A DNA stretch of 64,000 nt from Pseudomaricurvus sp. HS19. Lineage in GTDB: Bacteria; Pseudomonadota; Gammaproteobacteria; Pseudomonadales; Cellvibrionaceae. The position numbers and the translations under genes were made by a program. The stretch covers positions 215,968-279,967 of the forward strand of contig NZ_WVVW01000011.1 in the NCBI RefSeq assembly GCF_009857815.1, read 5' to 3'. Numbering within the stretch: the stretch's first letter is position 1; the number at the start of each line of letters is the position of its first letter. The notes under the pieces are model-generated. The model did not search any database. It was not told the DNA's origin and saw only the letters and a list, made by a program, of their open reading frames with translations. Below are positions 47,901 to 54,967 of the stretch, in pieces.

Positions 47901-50900
47901 TTGACCTCAACTGATCGTTGGTAAATATCTTTAACAACCAATAATCTCAACTCAGGTATTTTTATCAGCTTTGAAATAACCTTACGTTGACCAGAAGAAT
48001 ATATAGATGGCCAGTCTTTAAAACATGCCTTTGACAAAGTGAATACTGCATTCATATCAATATCAGGGATAACAGATAGATTTGCCACAGACAACGAAAG
48101 TCGGCTACATATAAACTCAAAGTAATGTTCTCTAGACATTCTCCAGGAATTTGTGAACAAAGATCCTAGTGCTGACTTAAATTTTTCCTCCGCATATTTC
48201 GGCAAAATATTGGATAGCAATATGTCTGCGCGGACAGCATAGACAGACATCAAATTTGACAGACTCTCTCTTATTTCCCTATGTTTTTCCGATTTTTTTT
48301 GTTCTTTTCTATTTTTTTCAGCCTCTTCAAGACCTTCAGGTATTGCTAAATCAATCCAATATGATTCTATTTTGACGTCGAGGCCACGATGACGCATCAA
48401 CAAAGAGTAAGCCCTAAAAGCAACATCGTTTTTAAGAATGTCGTGTATGTAGATATTATCAACTAAGCGCCATTTATCTGGGCAAAGATATTCAAGGATT
48501 GCCTCAACAGGAGACAAATCCTTTCCATTGGCCGCCAGAATTTCACAGCCATTGAGTAGCATTTCCGCGTAGTTAGAACGGCCTGAAACTTCAGCGGTGT
48601 GCCGCTCTAACTCTTTTAGATCACAGTATTTCAGTATTCTTTTGTTGCATAATGACTTCTCAAGAGCCACACAATCAATTTCTTGACCGGAAAGTGCTAA
48701 AGGGATGCTAAATAGTGCTTGCCACGGCTCAGGGATACAGCCGCTATCCAGAAACTCTTGAATTGTTCCCGACTTTCCTGAAAGCAATAGGCGATCTATA
48801 AGTCTGAGCGCAACCTTGTAATGAATACTTCTTGGCTTCCAACCACAAATAAATTCATATGCAGCCTGCCAACCTTCCATATCCAATACTGAATGAGCAA
48901 CAGCGGTAATATCCTCAAGCTTTATTGACCACCCCTTGATATGCGGGAACCGATAATCACTCTGTTCTGCTTCTTGTCGCTCAATATCCTCACGTCGACG
49001 ATTCATCCATTCACGAAGAATACGTTTCTTTTCCCGGGCAGCAATAAAGTCTTTGTCAGCAGCTTCACGAGCAACTATATGCGACAAGAACCGGCCATGA
49101 CTTTCATATGTCTTTGATGAAAAAAGTATATTTCTACCTACCGTATCGGACGCAAAATGGATAGCTAAATCTGGATTTTCATCAATAATCTTATCTACCG
49201 CGTCATCCGTTTTTATAGCTTCAACCCCAACCAACAAGGTAAATATCGCATCTGCTGGATCGCCTGCCGAACGGCATACTTTCATCGCAAGCTGTAAGCG
49301 CTGGCGCTGTACTTCTCGACGAATTATTTGGTCTTTTATAGCTAATGGTGCTTCATTTTCCTGAATGATTTCTATGATCTTTCGCCCCTGACCTGACGAA
49401 AATAGTGCTGAAGCCAGATGCATTGCAGAATATTCATCGCTCTTATGATGAGCAAAGAAATGCGCTGCTGAACGCTGATAAGCCTCTTGCAGCTTTGGTT
49501 CCGCTTTTTTTCGGACAAAGAACTCAACATCTTCATCAAGAAACCCAACTTTGTCGTCAAGAACACGCATACCGGGAAGATCAGAGACAATATCATTAAC
49601 TCTCTCCTTCGATATTCCTACAACGCTAGCCAAATGATCCTTTGGAACTGGTGCAGGCAAGGCAACTAAGGACGAACAAACAAGGGACAAGGTATCAGAA
49701 TCACCTTCTTTCAGTATCGCCTCTTCAAACCTGGCTTCAAAGATCTGATCTAAACCCTTACCATTTGGCCTTAAAAAAGCGATGGCTTTCTCAGGATCAG
49801 AACCCGCATAGTCGAATGCGTAGCTTTGCACCCGTGGATTCTTATTAGACAAGTTATGGAAATCCTCTACCCATGCTTCCGTTGCATTGGAATATTGGTG
49901 AGACACATTGAGTGCAGTTTCCTCAAGTGAGAAGTTAGAAATTTCTACTGAATTGTACTTGGCTGGGATAGATAACGAATCTAAGCGTCCAGTTCTCGCA
50001 GAAATCATCAGCCTTACATTACTAGGTAGATTGCCAACCTTGACTAGCTCATGAATAAAACTGGTTTCTTCTGGTTTACACTGTTTTGCACCGGTTACTG
50101 TATTGTCCGCTGCATCAATAACAATGACCAACAGTGCATCGCCTGATTGCGCCTTTAAAACATCACTTGCAGTTTCAATTCTTAAAGAAAAAGCTTTAAC
50201 AAAGTCAATGGAAGAGTCTGGACTAATCAGGAGCGGTAAACGCAACCGAGCTGATGTTTCATTGATTATTTGCAAGTAGGCATCTTTGTCTCTATGTCGA
50301 TAGGCCTCACTATCCATGTAAGTACCCGCACCATAACAGTCATAGGTAATCATGACTGAGCCGATGGGCAATAGATTTTCAATCTGTTTTAGTACGGTTG
50401 TCTTACCACTACCACCTTCTCCATGTAGGCAGATAAATTGATCACCATTAATCATGGCAGCTTGTATCGCTGTAGCTGCACTTCTGTTAACTGGGTTTTC
50501 AACTAGCTTGAGCCTTGGGGGACATGGGAACAGCGCACGAGGGTCAGATACATTCATCCAAGTCAGCACTGTTTCTTTAGTGATATAACTTCCTGTAGCC
50601 TCTGGCAGCATCAACTTATGAACACGATCTTTCAAATCCAGTACAAACCCGCGATCAGCACTTTGCGTTAAATTTAAGATTTCATTAATCGCGTTTTCTT
50701 CTTGCTCAAACCGAGAACCCGCACCACAGTCAGAGAAATCAAAAAGCCTAATAAATTTCTTGAAATCTCTTTTACTAAGGCCACTGGAGGCTCTCAACGC
50801 TTCATGTTTCTTGTTGCTGACATCGGAAAGTGATTTCTCAAGGTCTGCGCCAATAGGTCGATTACTGACTAGTTTGATTGTTAGCGCATCAGTACTGATC

Positions 50901-51283
50901 AGATCTGGCCTGGTTTTTAGTACGGCACTGAATGAATCAGCAAGCCCTTTGATAATGCTGTTATTTGAAGACTTCGACTTGGAGCTTGTCAATTCTGAAA
51001 CAGTCCAGTTCTTTTCAGGCGTTGATGAGGAATACTTTAACTGCTCAATAACAATTTTTTCGGCTTGCTCTACTGTGTGGCCACCATAAAATAAACCGCA
51101 ATCAACGGAATCCCATTCCGTTAACTCTTGCCCCTTTTTATCATCAAGATTTACACCTTCAACTGTTACAGCCGTTAAGGATGTATCTGGGGCTAGCAAT
51201 CGTAAGGCTAAACGAAGAGCCCACCACTCATGAAAATCATCACCAGTATTGGAGGCTCTGGCACCTAAGAACTCAGCTTTCAT
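44840..51283 (-). CDS. Giant STAND-type NTPase with nuclease-like N-terminus, Avs-like anti-phage candidate
   Basis: A 2147-residue protein. Residues 1-110 resemble a Cap4/DUF4297-type PD-(D/E)xK nuclease: TGDDFHEWWALRLALRLL, WDSVDCGLF (Asp58, Asp61) and IEQLKYSSS (Gln81-x-Lys83). A P-loop ATPase follows: Walker A LHGEGGSGKTTVLKQIE (Lys294), Walker B LLVIVIDAADN (Asp390) and a sensor-like LMISARTGR near 430. From about 550 to 1850 the sequence is helical and repeat-like, as in sensor parts of STAND proteins. About residues 1850-2147 are beta-rich and unassigned. Length and layout match Avs antiviral STAND proteins, which detect phage proteins and then activate an N-terminal effector. It is strikingly AT-rich against the flanks. 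Confidence 0.8.
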   Translation of the reverse strand: MKAEFLGARASNTGDDFHEWWALRLALRLLAPDTSLTAVTVEGVNLDDKKGQELTEWDSVDCGLFYGGHTVEQAEKIVIEQLKYSSSTPEKNWTVSELTSSKSKSSNNSIIKGLADSFSAVLKTRPDLISTDALTIKLVSNRPIGADLEKSLSDVSNKKHEALRASSGLSKRDFKKFIRLFDFSDCGAGSRFEQEENAINEILNLTQSADRGFVLDLKDRVHKLMLPEATGSYITKETVLTWMNVSDPRALFPCPPRLKLVENPVNRSAATAIQAAMINGDQFICLHGEGGSGKTTVLKQIENLLPIGSVMITYDCYGAGTYMDSEAYRHRDKDAYLQIINETSARLRLPLLISPDSSIDFVKAFSLRIETASDVLKAQSGDALLVIVIDAADNTVTGAKQCKPEETSFIHELVKVGNLPSNVRLMISARTGRLDSLSIPAKYNSVEISNFSLEETALNVSHQYSNATEAWVEDFHNLSNKNPRVQSYAFDYAGSDPEKAIAFLRPNGKGLDQIFEARFEEAILKEGDSDTLSLVCSSLVALPAPVPKDHLASVVGISKERVNDIVSDLPGMRVLDDKVGFLDEDVEFFVRKKAEPKLQEAYQRSAAHFFAHHKSDEYSAMHLASALFSSGQGRKIIEIIQENEAPLAIKDQIIRREVQRQRLQLAMKVCRSAGDPADAIFTLLVGVEAIKTDDAVDKIIDENPDLAIHFASDTVGRNILFSSKTYESHGRFLSHIVAREAADKDFIAAREKKRILREWMNRRREDIERQEAEQSDYRFPHIKGWSIKLEDITAVAHSVLDMEGWQAAYEFICGWKPRSIHYKVALRLIDRLLLSGKSGTIQEFLDSGCIPEPWQALFSIPLALSGQEIDCVALEKSLCNKRILKYCDLKELERHTAEVSGRSNYAEMLLNGCEILAANGKDLSPVEAILEYLCPDKWRLVDNIYIHDILKNDVAFRAYSLLMRHRGLDVKIESYWIDLAIPEGLEEAEKNRKEQKKSEKHREIRESLSNLMSVYAVRADILLSNILPKYAEEKFKSALGSLFTNSWRMSREHYFEFICSRLSLSVANLSVIPDIDMNAVFTLSKACFKDWPSIYSSGQRKVISKLIKIPELRLLVVKDIYQRSVEVKDIKAAASEKISILLDLSRILLFVDKDEAREIFKIAVNIANDVDVDAMHDVSLFSTLSKNAKNHFSAEISQKTANQMAEIITEYGTLLEGYDHFPWGDAISAVAILDMAKAISLIGYWEDCDLVLANKTLPALMSTGLSEATISSSQAASLLNFCDDMSGEFLNKLASAANSKSSRQLIEEVARAELLRFNKNGSSKVCQALNQIIPYNDDSGYWHSALNQLIQFKEQKREVIKADVDSDKLDPRAREETEEEFLDGISLVEISFESPADFVDSIKAKKEEARSKELYIGADEILISVSRSFESKDRITFLNLLADDRVIDDVGYTWAKTLTDCINLWVGSSHAISSWREENLPSLIANHLGEFSYNEDYGYDRGMLKDAIDSLHLNREEAVSLLLDGLEKNSDSLPLTKIYSVIRLLADYCSDEQIADVTTRYINRLSTRLKIPTKATDSDFLVESALACQLYSFLGDVDTRVRWRAAHSIRASARVGDFNTIVALTALYDRKSMPGYREDNVPFYWLSARLWLIVTFDRIASETPEAVVRIASWLLDIATDQEFPHVLMRHFAKSCLMKLISGNFVDFSEQEIAAAHRINTSDLVSEKPKRRVSRGGFREGGKERRFSFDSLDTLRYVYPGAIECFAGVDEEMFLDEAEAWIIERWENSSDLTAWQNEPRKHKLERANYTLYSHSHGSTPTIERHSYYLEWHAMWCSLGSLMTEKALAEPKYDDDDYGTLSGFLRLEGLTQPPHWSSDLRCPTPLELRFHKPPTVEAEDWVATIGVDDFDLELGLSSDDGNLVVDSYHDIRTSKHRCSVRISSSLVSPDTGLSLIRALQTSDDSHDYRLPPAGHEFEIGDGPFVLRGWLSEHSGDARLDQNDVFNYGVRLIETTPSENVVEVLDLCRSDSYPVSWVNSSNGDNVFHYEAWGDVRDDSRQREYIHGDDVVSGGHRLKISSHYLEKYLSEVDLDLILEVEITRRASKDGITEYDEESKKEARYARLYLFRRTGEIVTTEGCVGTWSPSGD

Positions 51284-51484
51284 ACTTCTATATTTACCTT
51301 AGGAAGAATGAGCCACTGAAAAGAACAATACTCATCCATGAAACTCAAAAGATACTTATTTTAAAAGGTCACAGGGGCTTGTCTCTTTGCAATTACCAAT
51401 GCAGCTATTGCAGCAGTGCCTATGCTCCGGGGCCCAATACCTAGATAGAAGCTATTGGGACTAATTACTTCCTGTGTGGGACGA

Positions 51485-51835
51485 TTACTTCAGTAGAAGC
51501 GCTAATACTGCTCCAATTGCTGCCCCAGTGAGAAGGGCGTTAGTGTTGGAGTTGCTTTGTTTCGTTGTCATCAGGTCGATCGAGTTATCTTTATTGAATA
51601 CTTGAGCGTTGGTTTCTGCGACTTTAATAATTTCACTTGGGGTTGTTTTCAGAGCGTCAGCTAATAGAAACAGCTGGTCCATAGTTATGGAGGCACTTCC
51701 CTTTTCGAGGCGCGAAAGTACGGGCTGCGAAAGACCTGCTGCTCTGGCAACGGTGGCTTGATCGAAGCCTAGTTCGTTTCTCCTTGTTTCAAGGATATAC
51801 CCCACGATCCCATTGTAGGTAACAATCTGAGTCAT
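51485..51835 (-). CDS. XRE-family regulator with C-terminal membrane segment
   Basis: A 116-residue protein. The helix-turn-helix domain (about residues 10-68) is clear: YILETRRNELGFDQATVARAAGLSQPVLSRLEKG, then SITMDQLFLLADALKTTPSEII. After a polar linker the last 20 residues are hydrophobic (NALLTGAAIGAVLALLLK) and look like a transmembrane tail. Membrane-tethered XRE proteins are unusual; tethering could let envelope events affect DNA binding. It is transcribed divergently from an LRAT-like gene that also has a C-terminal membrane segment. Three palindromic sites lie between the two starts and are its likely operators. Confidence 0.82.
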   Translation of the reverse strand: MTQIVTYNGIVGYILETRRNELGFDQATVARAAGLSQPVLSRLEKGSASITMDQLFLLADALKTTPSEIIKVAETNAQVFNKDNSIDLMTTKQSNSNTNALLTGAAIGAVLALLLK

Positions 51836-51878
51836 TGTGCTTACTCCGCCTTTGGGTAGCTTAGTGTAGATTTTACTT

Positions 51879-51922
51879 GAATATTATTCTGAATGCGAAT
51901 ATTCTAAATACGAATAGTATTC
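51879..51922. promoter_or_regulatory. Three palindromic operator candidates between the XRE and LRAT-like genes
   Basis: GAATATTATTC (51879-51889), GAATATTC (51897-51904) and GAATAGTATTC (51912-51922) share the form GAATA-N(0-1)-TATTC or its compact version, 15-18 bases apart. They fill the 100-base gap between divergent starts, where an XRE regulator would repress both directions. Confidence 0.7.
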
Positions 51923-51936
51923 GTTGTGAGGTTTGT

Positions 51937-52425
51937 ATGACTTTGGTTTGTGTTAGAGAGCTATATAGGGAGAAGGCCTCAGGTCTTGTTGCCCATAATG
52001 GGCTTGAGTTGAATTATTGGAATGGTGATAAGGCGGTTTTTCATAATTCACCCGAGAGTGGGCCTGAAATCTGTAGCTATAGTGATTTCGCTGAAGGGCA
52101 GGATGTAACTGTCAAAGCAGAGCATTGGTCTGGTTTGAATGACATTTCTTTTAGGTTAAGAGAAGTACTGAGAGAGAATAAAAGCTACTGTCCGGCGAGC
52201 TTTAATTGTGAGCAGGCAGTGAGTCTTGTTGTGTATGGTGTGGCTAGTAGTCCTCAAGTGAAATCGACTGTAGCTGGTGCACTGTTGTTTGGTATTTCTG
52301 CGTATTTGCTGGGCGGAAATGGTAAGCAAATCTGTGCGGCGGTTACTGTCGGGGCTGGTCTTGGTTTAACTAAATCGAAGGCCGAGCAGCTTAGGCAGCC
52401 TGCTTCTCAAGTGTCGTTTGCTTGA
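51937..52425 (+). CDS. LRAT-like (permuted NlpC/P60, NC-domain) protein with C-terminal membrane segments
   Basis: A 162-residue protein from ATG 51937 (a longer frame from 51877 would run through the operators). Residues 5-95 fit the LRAT/H-rev107 pattern of a circularly permuted papain-like fold: a first His in LVAHNGLELNYW (His20), a second in KAVFHNSPE (His36), a hydrophobic strand after DFAEGQDVTVK, and the nucleophile in SFNCEQAVS (Cys91, compare NCEHF). Residues about 107-145 are hydrophobic and glycine-rich (STVAGALLFGISAYLLGG, ICAAVTVGAGLGL), probably one or two membrane spans. Family members are thiol acyltransferases or hydrolases acting on lipids or peptides. Divergent partner of the membrane-tailed XRE gene. 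Confidence 0.72.
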   Translation: MTLVCVRELYREKASGLVAHNGLELNYWNGDKAVFHNSPESGPEICSYSDFAEGQDVTVKAEHWSGLNDISFRLREVLRENKSYCPASFNCEQAVSLVVYGVASSPQVKSTVAGALLFGISAYLLGGNGKQICAAVTVGAGLGLTKSKAEQLRQPASQVSFA

Positions 52426-52570
52426 ATCTGGGGTTATTAGCGAATGTAAGGCGGATTTTACTAAAACCCCTTTAGTTTCAGCCGGTTAGGCGTGTTCTTA
52501 GCAAAGTGAACACTGTGATGCTTACTTTGGGTGAAAGTTGATCGAGGAGCCACATGAGGTTTGGCGAGGT

Positions 52571-52599
52571 ATAGTGAACAAAGTAATTCCGTCAGAACA
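52571..52599. repeat. Right island end
   Basis: ATAGTGAACAAAG, then TAATTCCGTCAGAACA, the inverse of the left end with three mismatches in 29; a further AGTGAACA lies inward at 52505-52512. AGCA follows directly. Confidence 0.7.
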
Positions 52600-52603
52600 A
52601 GCA

Positions 52604-52637
52604 AAAAAAATCGCCACATGAGTGGCGATTTTTTTGT
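52604..52637. terminator. Bidirectional terminator, probably the original yhiN terminator
   Basis: Seven A, then AATCGCCAC (52609-52617), ATGA loop, GTGGCGATT (52622-52630) and five or more T. It serves the minus-strand CMD gene ending at 52650. Without the island it would lie three bases or so after the yhiN stop. Confidence 0.9.
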
Positions 52638-52649
52638 TGGTGTCGGGTG

Positions 52650-53372
52650 TTATTCCGCTCCCAATCCCTCTTTGCCGGGAGGAATCGGCAAGCGCAGGCT
52701 GTTCTGCAGGTAGGCGACGGTCTTGTACTGGCCGGCCATCAGCACCATCTCGATCAGCTGCTTCTCGTTATAGGTTTTTGCCAGCACGGACCAGGTCTCG
52801 TCGCTGATCATGGAGTTGAAATGAAGCTCTTCCATGGCGCGGATCAAGGCGCGCTCGTGATCACTCCAGCCTTCTGCATCAGAACCTTCTTTTACCCGTG
52901 CTACCTCTTCCGAAGTCACGCCATTACGCTTGGCAATCTTCACGTGGGCACCCCACTCAAACGGCGCCTGTGACAGCCAGCCGATACGCAGCACTGCCAG
53001 CTCGCGATCGCGGATGGAGATTTCGCCGTCGGATAAAAACTTGCCGCCGAAACCCATGTGCGCCAGATAGAGATTAGCGTGACGAATCAGGATCTCCAGC
53101 GACACCACGTCTTCGCGGGGTTTGCGCACGCCATCGACCACCACCATGCTGATATCGCTGAGGATTTGCTGCTGCTCGGCCGAGCGCTCTTCGGCGGGCA
53201 GGGGGGCGATGCGGGGTGGCTGACCGGTGATATAGGCCTCTCGGGCGGTGACATCGCCCGTGATGGGTTGGAATTCTGTGTGTGAGGGCTGATCGGCCAT
53301 GGCGGTAACTCCTGAAACGGTTAACAGTGCTGTGAGCAGCATCATGGGACGGCATTTTAGCGTGACGGTCAT
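52650..53372 (-). CDS. Secreted carboxymuconolactone decarboxylase family protein
   Basis: A 240-residue protein with a signal peptide (about residues 1-26, MMLLTALLTVSGVTAMA as hydrophobic core and cleavage region) and a CMD/AhpD-like all-helical domain. Visible family parts are RHANLYLAHMGFGGKFLSDG, RDRELAVLRIGWLSQAPFEWGAHVKIAKRNG and KQLIEMVLMAGQYKTVAYLQNSL. The single His in the WGAHV motif is kept; the Cys pair (CxxC) of AhpD is absent, so a peroxidase role is unlikely. An export signal is unusual for this mostly cytosolic family. The lhgO-like gene ends 30 bases upstream of its start; the two may be cotranscribed. Confidence 0.85.
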   Translation of the reverse strand: MTVTLKCRPMMLLTALLTVSGVTAMADQPSHTEFQPITGDVTAREAYITGQPPRIAPLPAEERSAEQQQILSDISMVVVDGVRKPREDVVSLEILIRHANLYLAHMGFGGKFLSDGEISIRDRELAVLRIGWLSQAPFEWGAHVKIAKRNGVTSEEVARVKEGSDAEGWSDHERALIRAMEELHFNSMISDETWSVLAKTYNEKQLIEMVLMAGQYKTVAYLQNSLRLPIPPGKEGLGAE

Positions 53373-53402
53373 GGGTTTGGGGGCTTTGAGTGTATGGTTT
53401 GG

Positions 53403-54620
53403 TTAAGTACTGCGAAAAGCGTTGGTCGCTTGTTGCTGCACAGTTTCCACAATGTGGCGGCCAATGGGTATGGCGGAGGTGGCGGCCGGTGACGGTGCAT
53501 TACAGACATGCAGGCTGCGCGGTGTCTGTTTGAAGAGAAAATCCTGCACCATAGTGCCGTCCTGCAACACGGCCTGCGCGCGGATGCCGGCCGGATAGGG
53601 TTGCAGGTCGCCGACGGTCAGCGATGGGCAGTACTTGCGGGCCAGTTGCAGGTAACCGCGCTTGCTCAATGAATTGCGCAGCTCTGTCAGCCCAGAACGC
53701 CAATAGCGGGCCATCAATTTCCAGAAACCGGCAAAGCCCAGCATGCGCGCGGTATCGGCAGCGCTGAGATTAAAACGGCCATAGCCTTCCCGCTTCCAGC
53801 CCAGCACCGCATTGGGGCCAATGGTAATGCTGCCGTCGATCATGCGGGTCAGGTGCACCCCGAGGAAGGGTAACTCCGGATCGGGGATGGGGTAGATCAG
53901 GTGTCGGACCAACTGGTTTTTCTCCGCCGGCAGCTGATAGTACTCGCCGCGAAACGGAATGATCTGGAAATCCACCGGCAGCCCCTGCAGCTCCACCATG
54001 CGGTCGGCCTGCAGGCCGGCGCAGCAGACCAGAAACCCGGCCTGCACTGCGCCCTGGCTGGTGCCCAGGGTGATGCCATCGGGGCGCTCTGTAATGGCTG
54101 TGACGGTGGTGCTTAGTCGTACCTCGCCGCCGGCAGTACACAGCTCCTGCGCCATGGCTTCACACACCCGGGTGTAATCCACGATGCCGGTGGCCTTCAC
54201 AAAGATGGCCCCAAGGCCGCTGACATGGGGCTCCCGCTGCTGCAATTGCGCCTTGTCCAATAGCTCGGCTGCGATCTGATTGTCGCCGCAGCGCGTATAC
54301 AGGGCCTGCATACGTTCCAGCTCCAGTGGCGTGGTAGCCACCAGCAGCTTGCCGCATTCTTCATAGGGGATCTGGTGTTTGTTGCAGAACGTCTTGGTGG
54401 CGGCAGCCCCCTCGCGGCAGAAGCGGGCCTTGAGACTGCCTGGGGTGTAGTAGACACCGGCGTGGATCACACCGCTGTTGTGGCCGGTCTGGTGGCGGGC
54501 GAGGGAGGCTTCCTTTTCCAGTAGCAGGACCCGCTGATCGGGATAGGCCAGCTGCAGTTGCCAGGCCGTGGAGAGACCGACGATACCCCCGCCAATGACC
54601 GCCCAATCAAACCTTTCCAA
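53403..54620 (-). CDS. lhgO: L-2-hydroxyglutarate oxidase (LhgO)
   Basis: A 405-residue FAD enzyme of the DAO superfamily that oxidises L-2-hydroxyglutarate to 2-oxoglutarate. The FAD-binding motif WAVIGGGIVGLSTAWQLQ is at the N-terminus, followed by LLLEKEASLARHQTGHNSGVIHAG with the family's His/Asn-Ser-Gly-Val segment, and the C-terminal SPAATSAIPIGRHIVETV. No ATG is near; TTG at 54620 is chosen because GGAG precedes it by seven bases, while a TTG at 54656 has no such site. It is upstream of the CMD gene on the same strand and divergent from the secretion operon. Confidence 0.92.
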   Translation of the reverse strand: MERFDWAVIGGGIVGLSTAWQLQLAYPDQRVLLLEKEASLARHQTGHNSGVIHAGVYYTPGSLKARFCREGAAATKTFCNKHQIPYEECGKLLVATTPLELERMQALYTRCGDNQIAAELLDKAQLQQREPHVSGLGAIFVKATGIVDYTRVCEAMAQELCTAGGEVRLSTTVTAITERPDGITLGTSQGAVQAGFLVCCAGLQADRMVELQGLPVDFQIIPFRGEYYQLPAEKNQLVRHLIYPIPDPELPFLGVHLTRMIDGSITIGPNAVLGWKREGYGRFNLSAADTARMLGFAGFWKLMARYWRSGLTELRNSLSKRGYLQLARKYCPSLTVGDLQPYPAGIRAQAVLQDGTMVQDFLFKQTPRSLHVCNAPSPAATSAIPIGRHIVETVQQQATNAFRST

Positions 54621-54967
54621 TGCTTTACTCCCGGGCCCGTGATCACAAGCGGCCAAGCCTAGCAGATCGGCAGCGGGTGACCAATTGGGGCTATTAATGC
54701 CGGCCTAATGCCGGAAACGAGGAAACCCGGAAACCGGTATTTCTGTAATAAGGAACAATGCCTTCTGTAATCTACTAAAGTACACTGTTGGCTGATTTGC
54801 TTCTGCTTATACTGCACGGGCAGCTGCTCCTACGCCGACATGGCATGCTCTTCGGGCAAGGTCTGCGGTTGTCCGGCGTGCTATACCCTTTTCGCAAGCT
54901 GGTTTATGCTTTGTTTGACGACTACGTTGTGAAAATCCGCACTTAATACAAGGACTTGTATTACTCG
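54621..54967. other. Divergent intergenic region before the type I secretion operon
   Basis: About 350 bases without a gene, which must hold the promoters of lhgO and of the secretion operon. I see no clear sigma-70 pair or operator, only AT-rich stretches near 54740-54790. Confidence 0.5.

Larger units (their letters stand above)
42223..52599. mobile_element. Candidate Tn7-like (heteromeric transposase-type) genomic island without tns genes
   Basis: The left end (42223-42251, TGTTCCGAAGGAATTAG then TTTGTTCACTAT) and right end (52571-52599, reverse complement TGTTCTGACGGAATTAC then TTTGTTCACTAT) match at 26 of 29 positions. Both ends start 5'-TGT. AGCA flanks both sides (42219-42222 and 52600-52603). 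Internal TGTTCACT copies lie at 42262-42269, 42309-42316 (inverted) and 52505-52512. Excising the segment with one AGCA restores yhiN stop plus terminator. Elements using yhiN as attachment site have been described for heteromeric transposase families, from memory (Tn6230 group). No tnsABCD-like gene is inside. Cargo: IS5-type element, STAND ATPase and partner ORF, XRE/LRAT pair. Confidence 0.65.
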
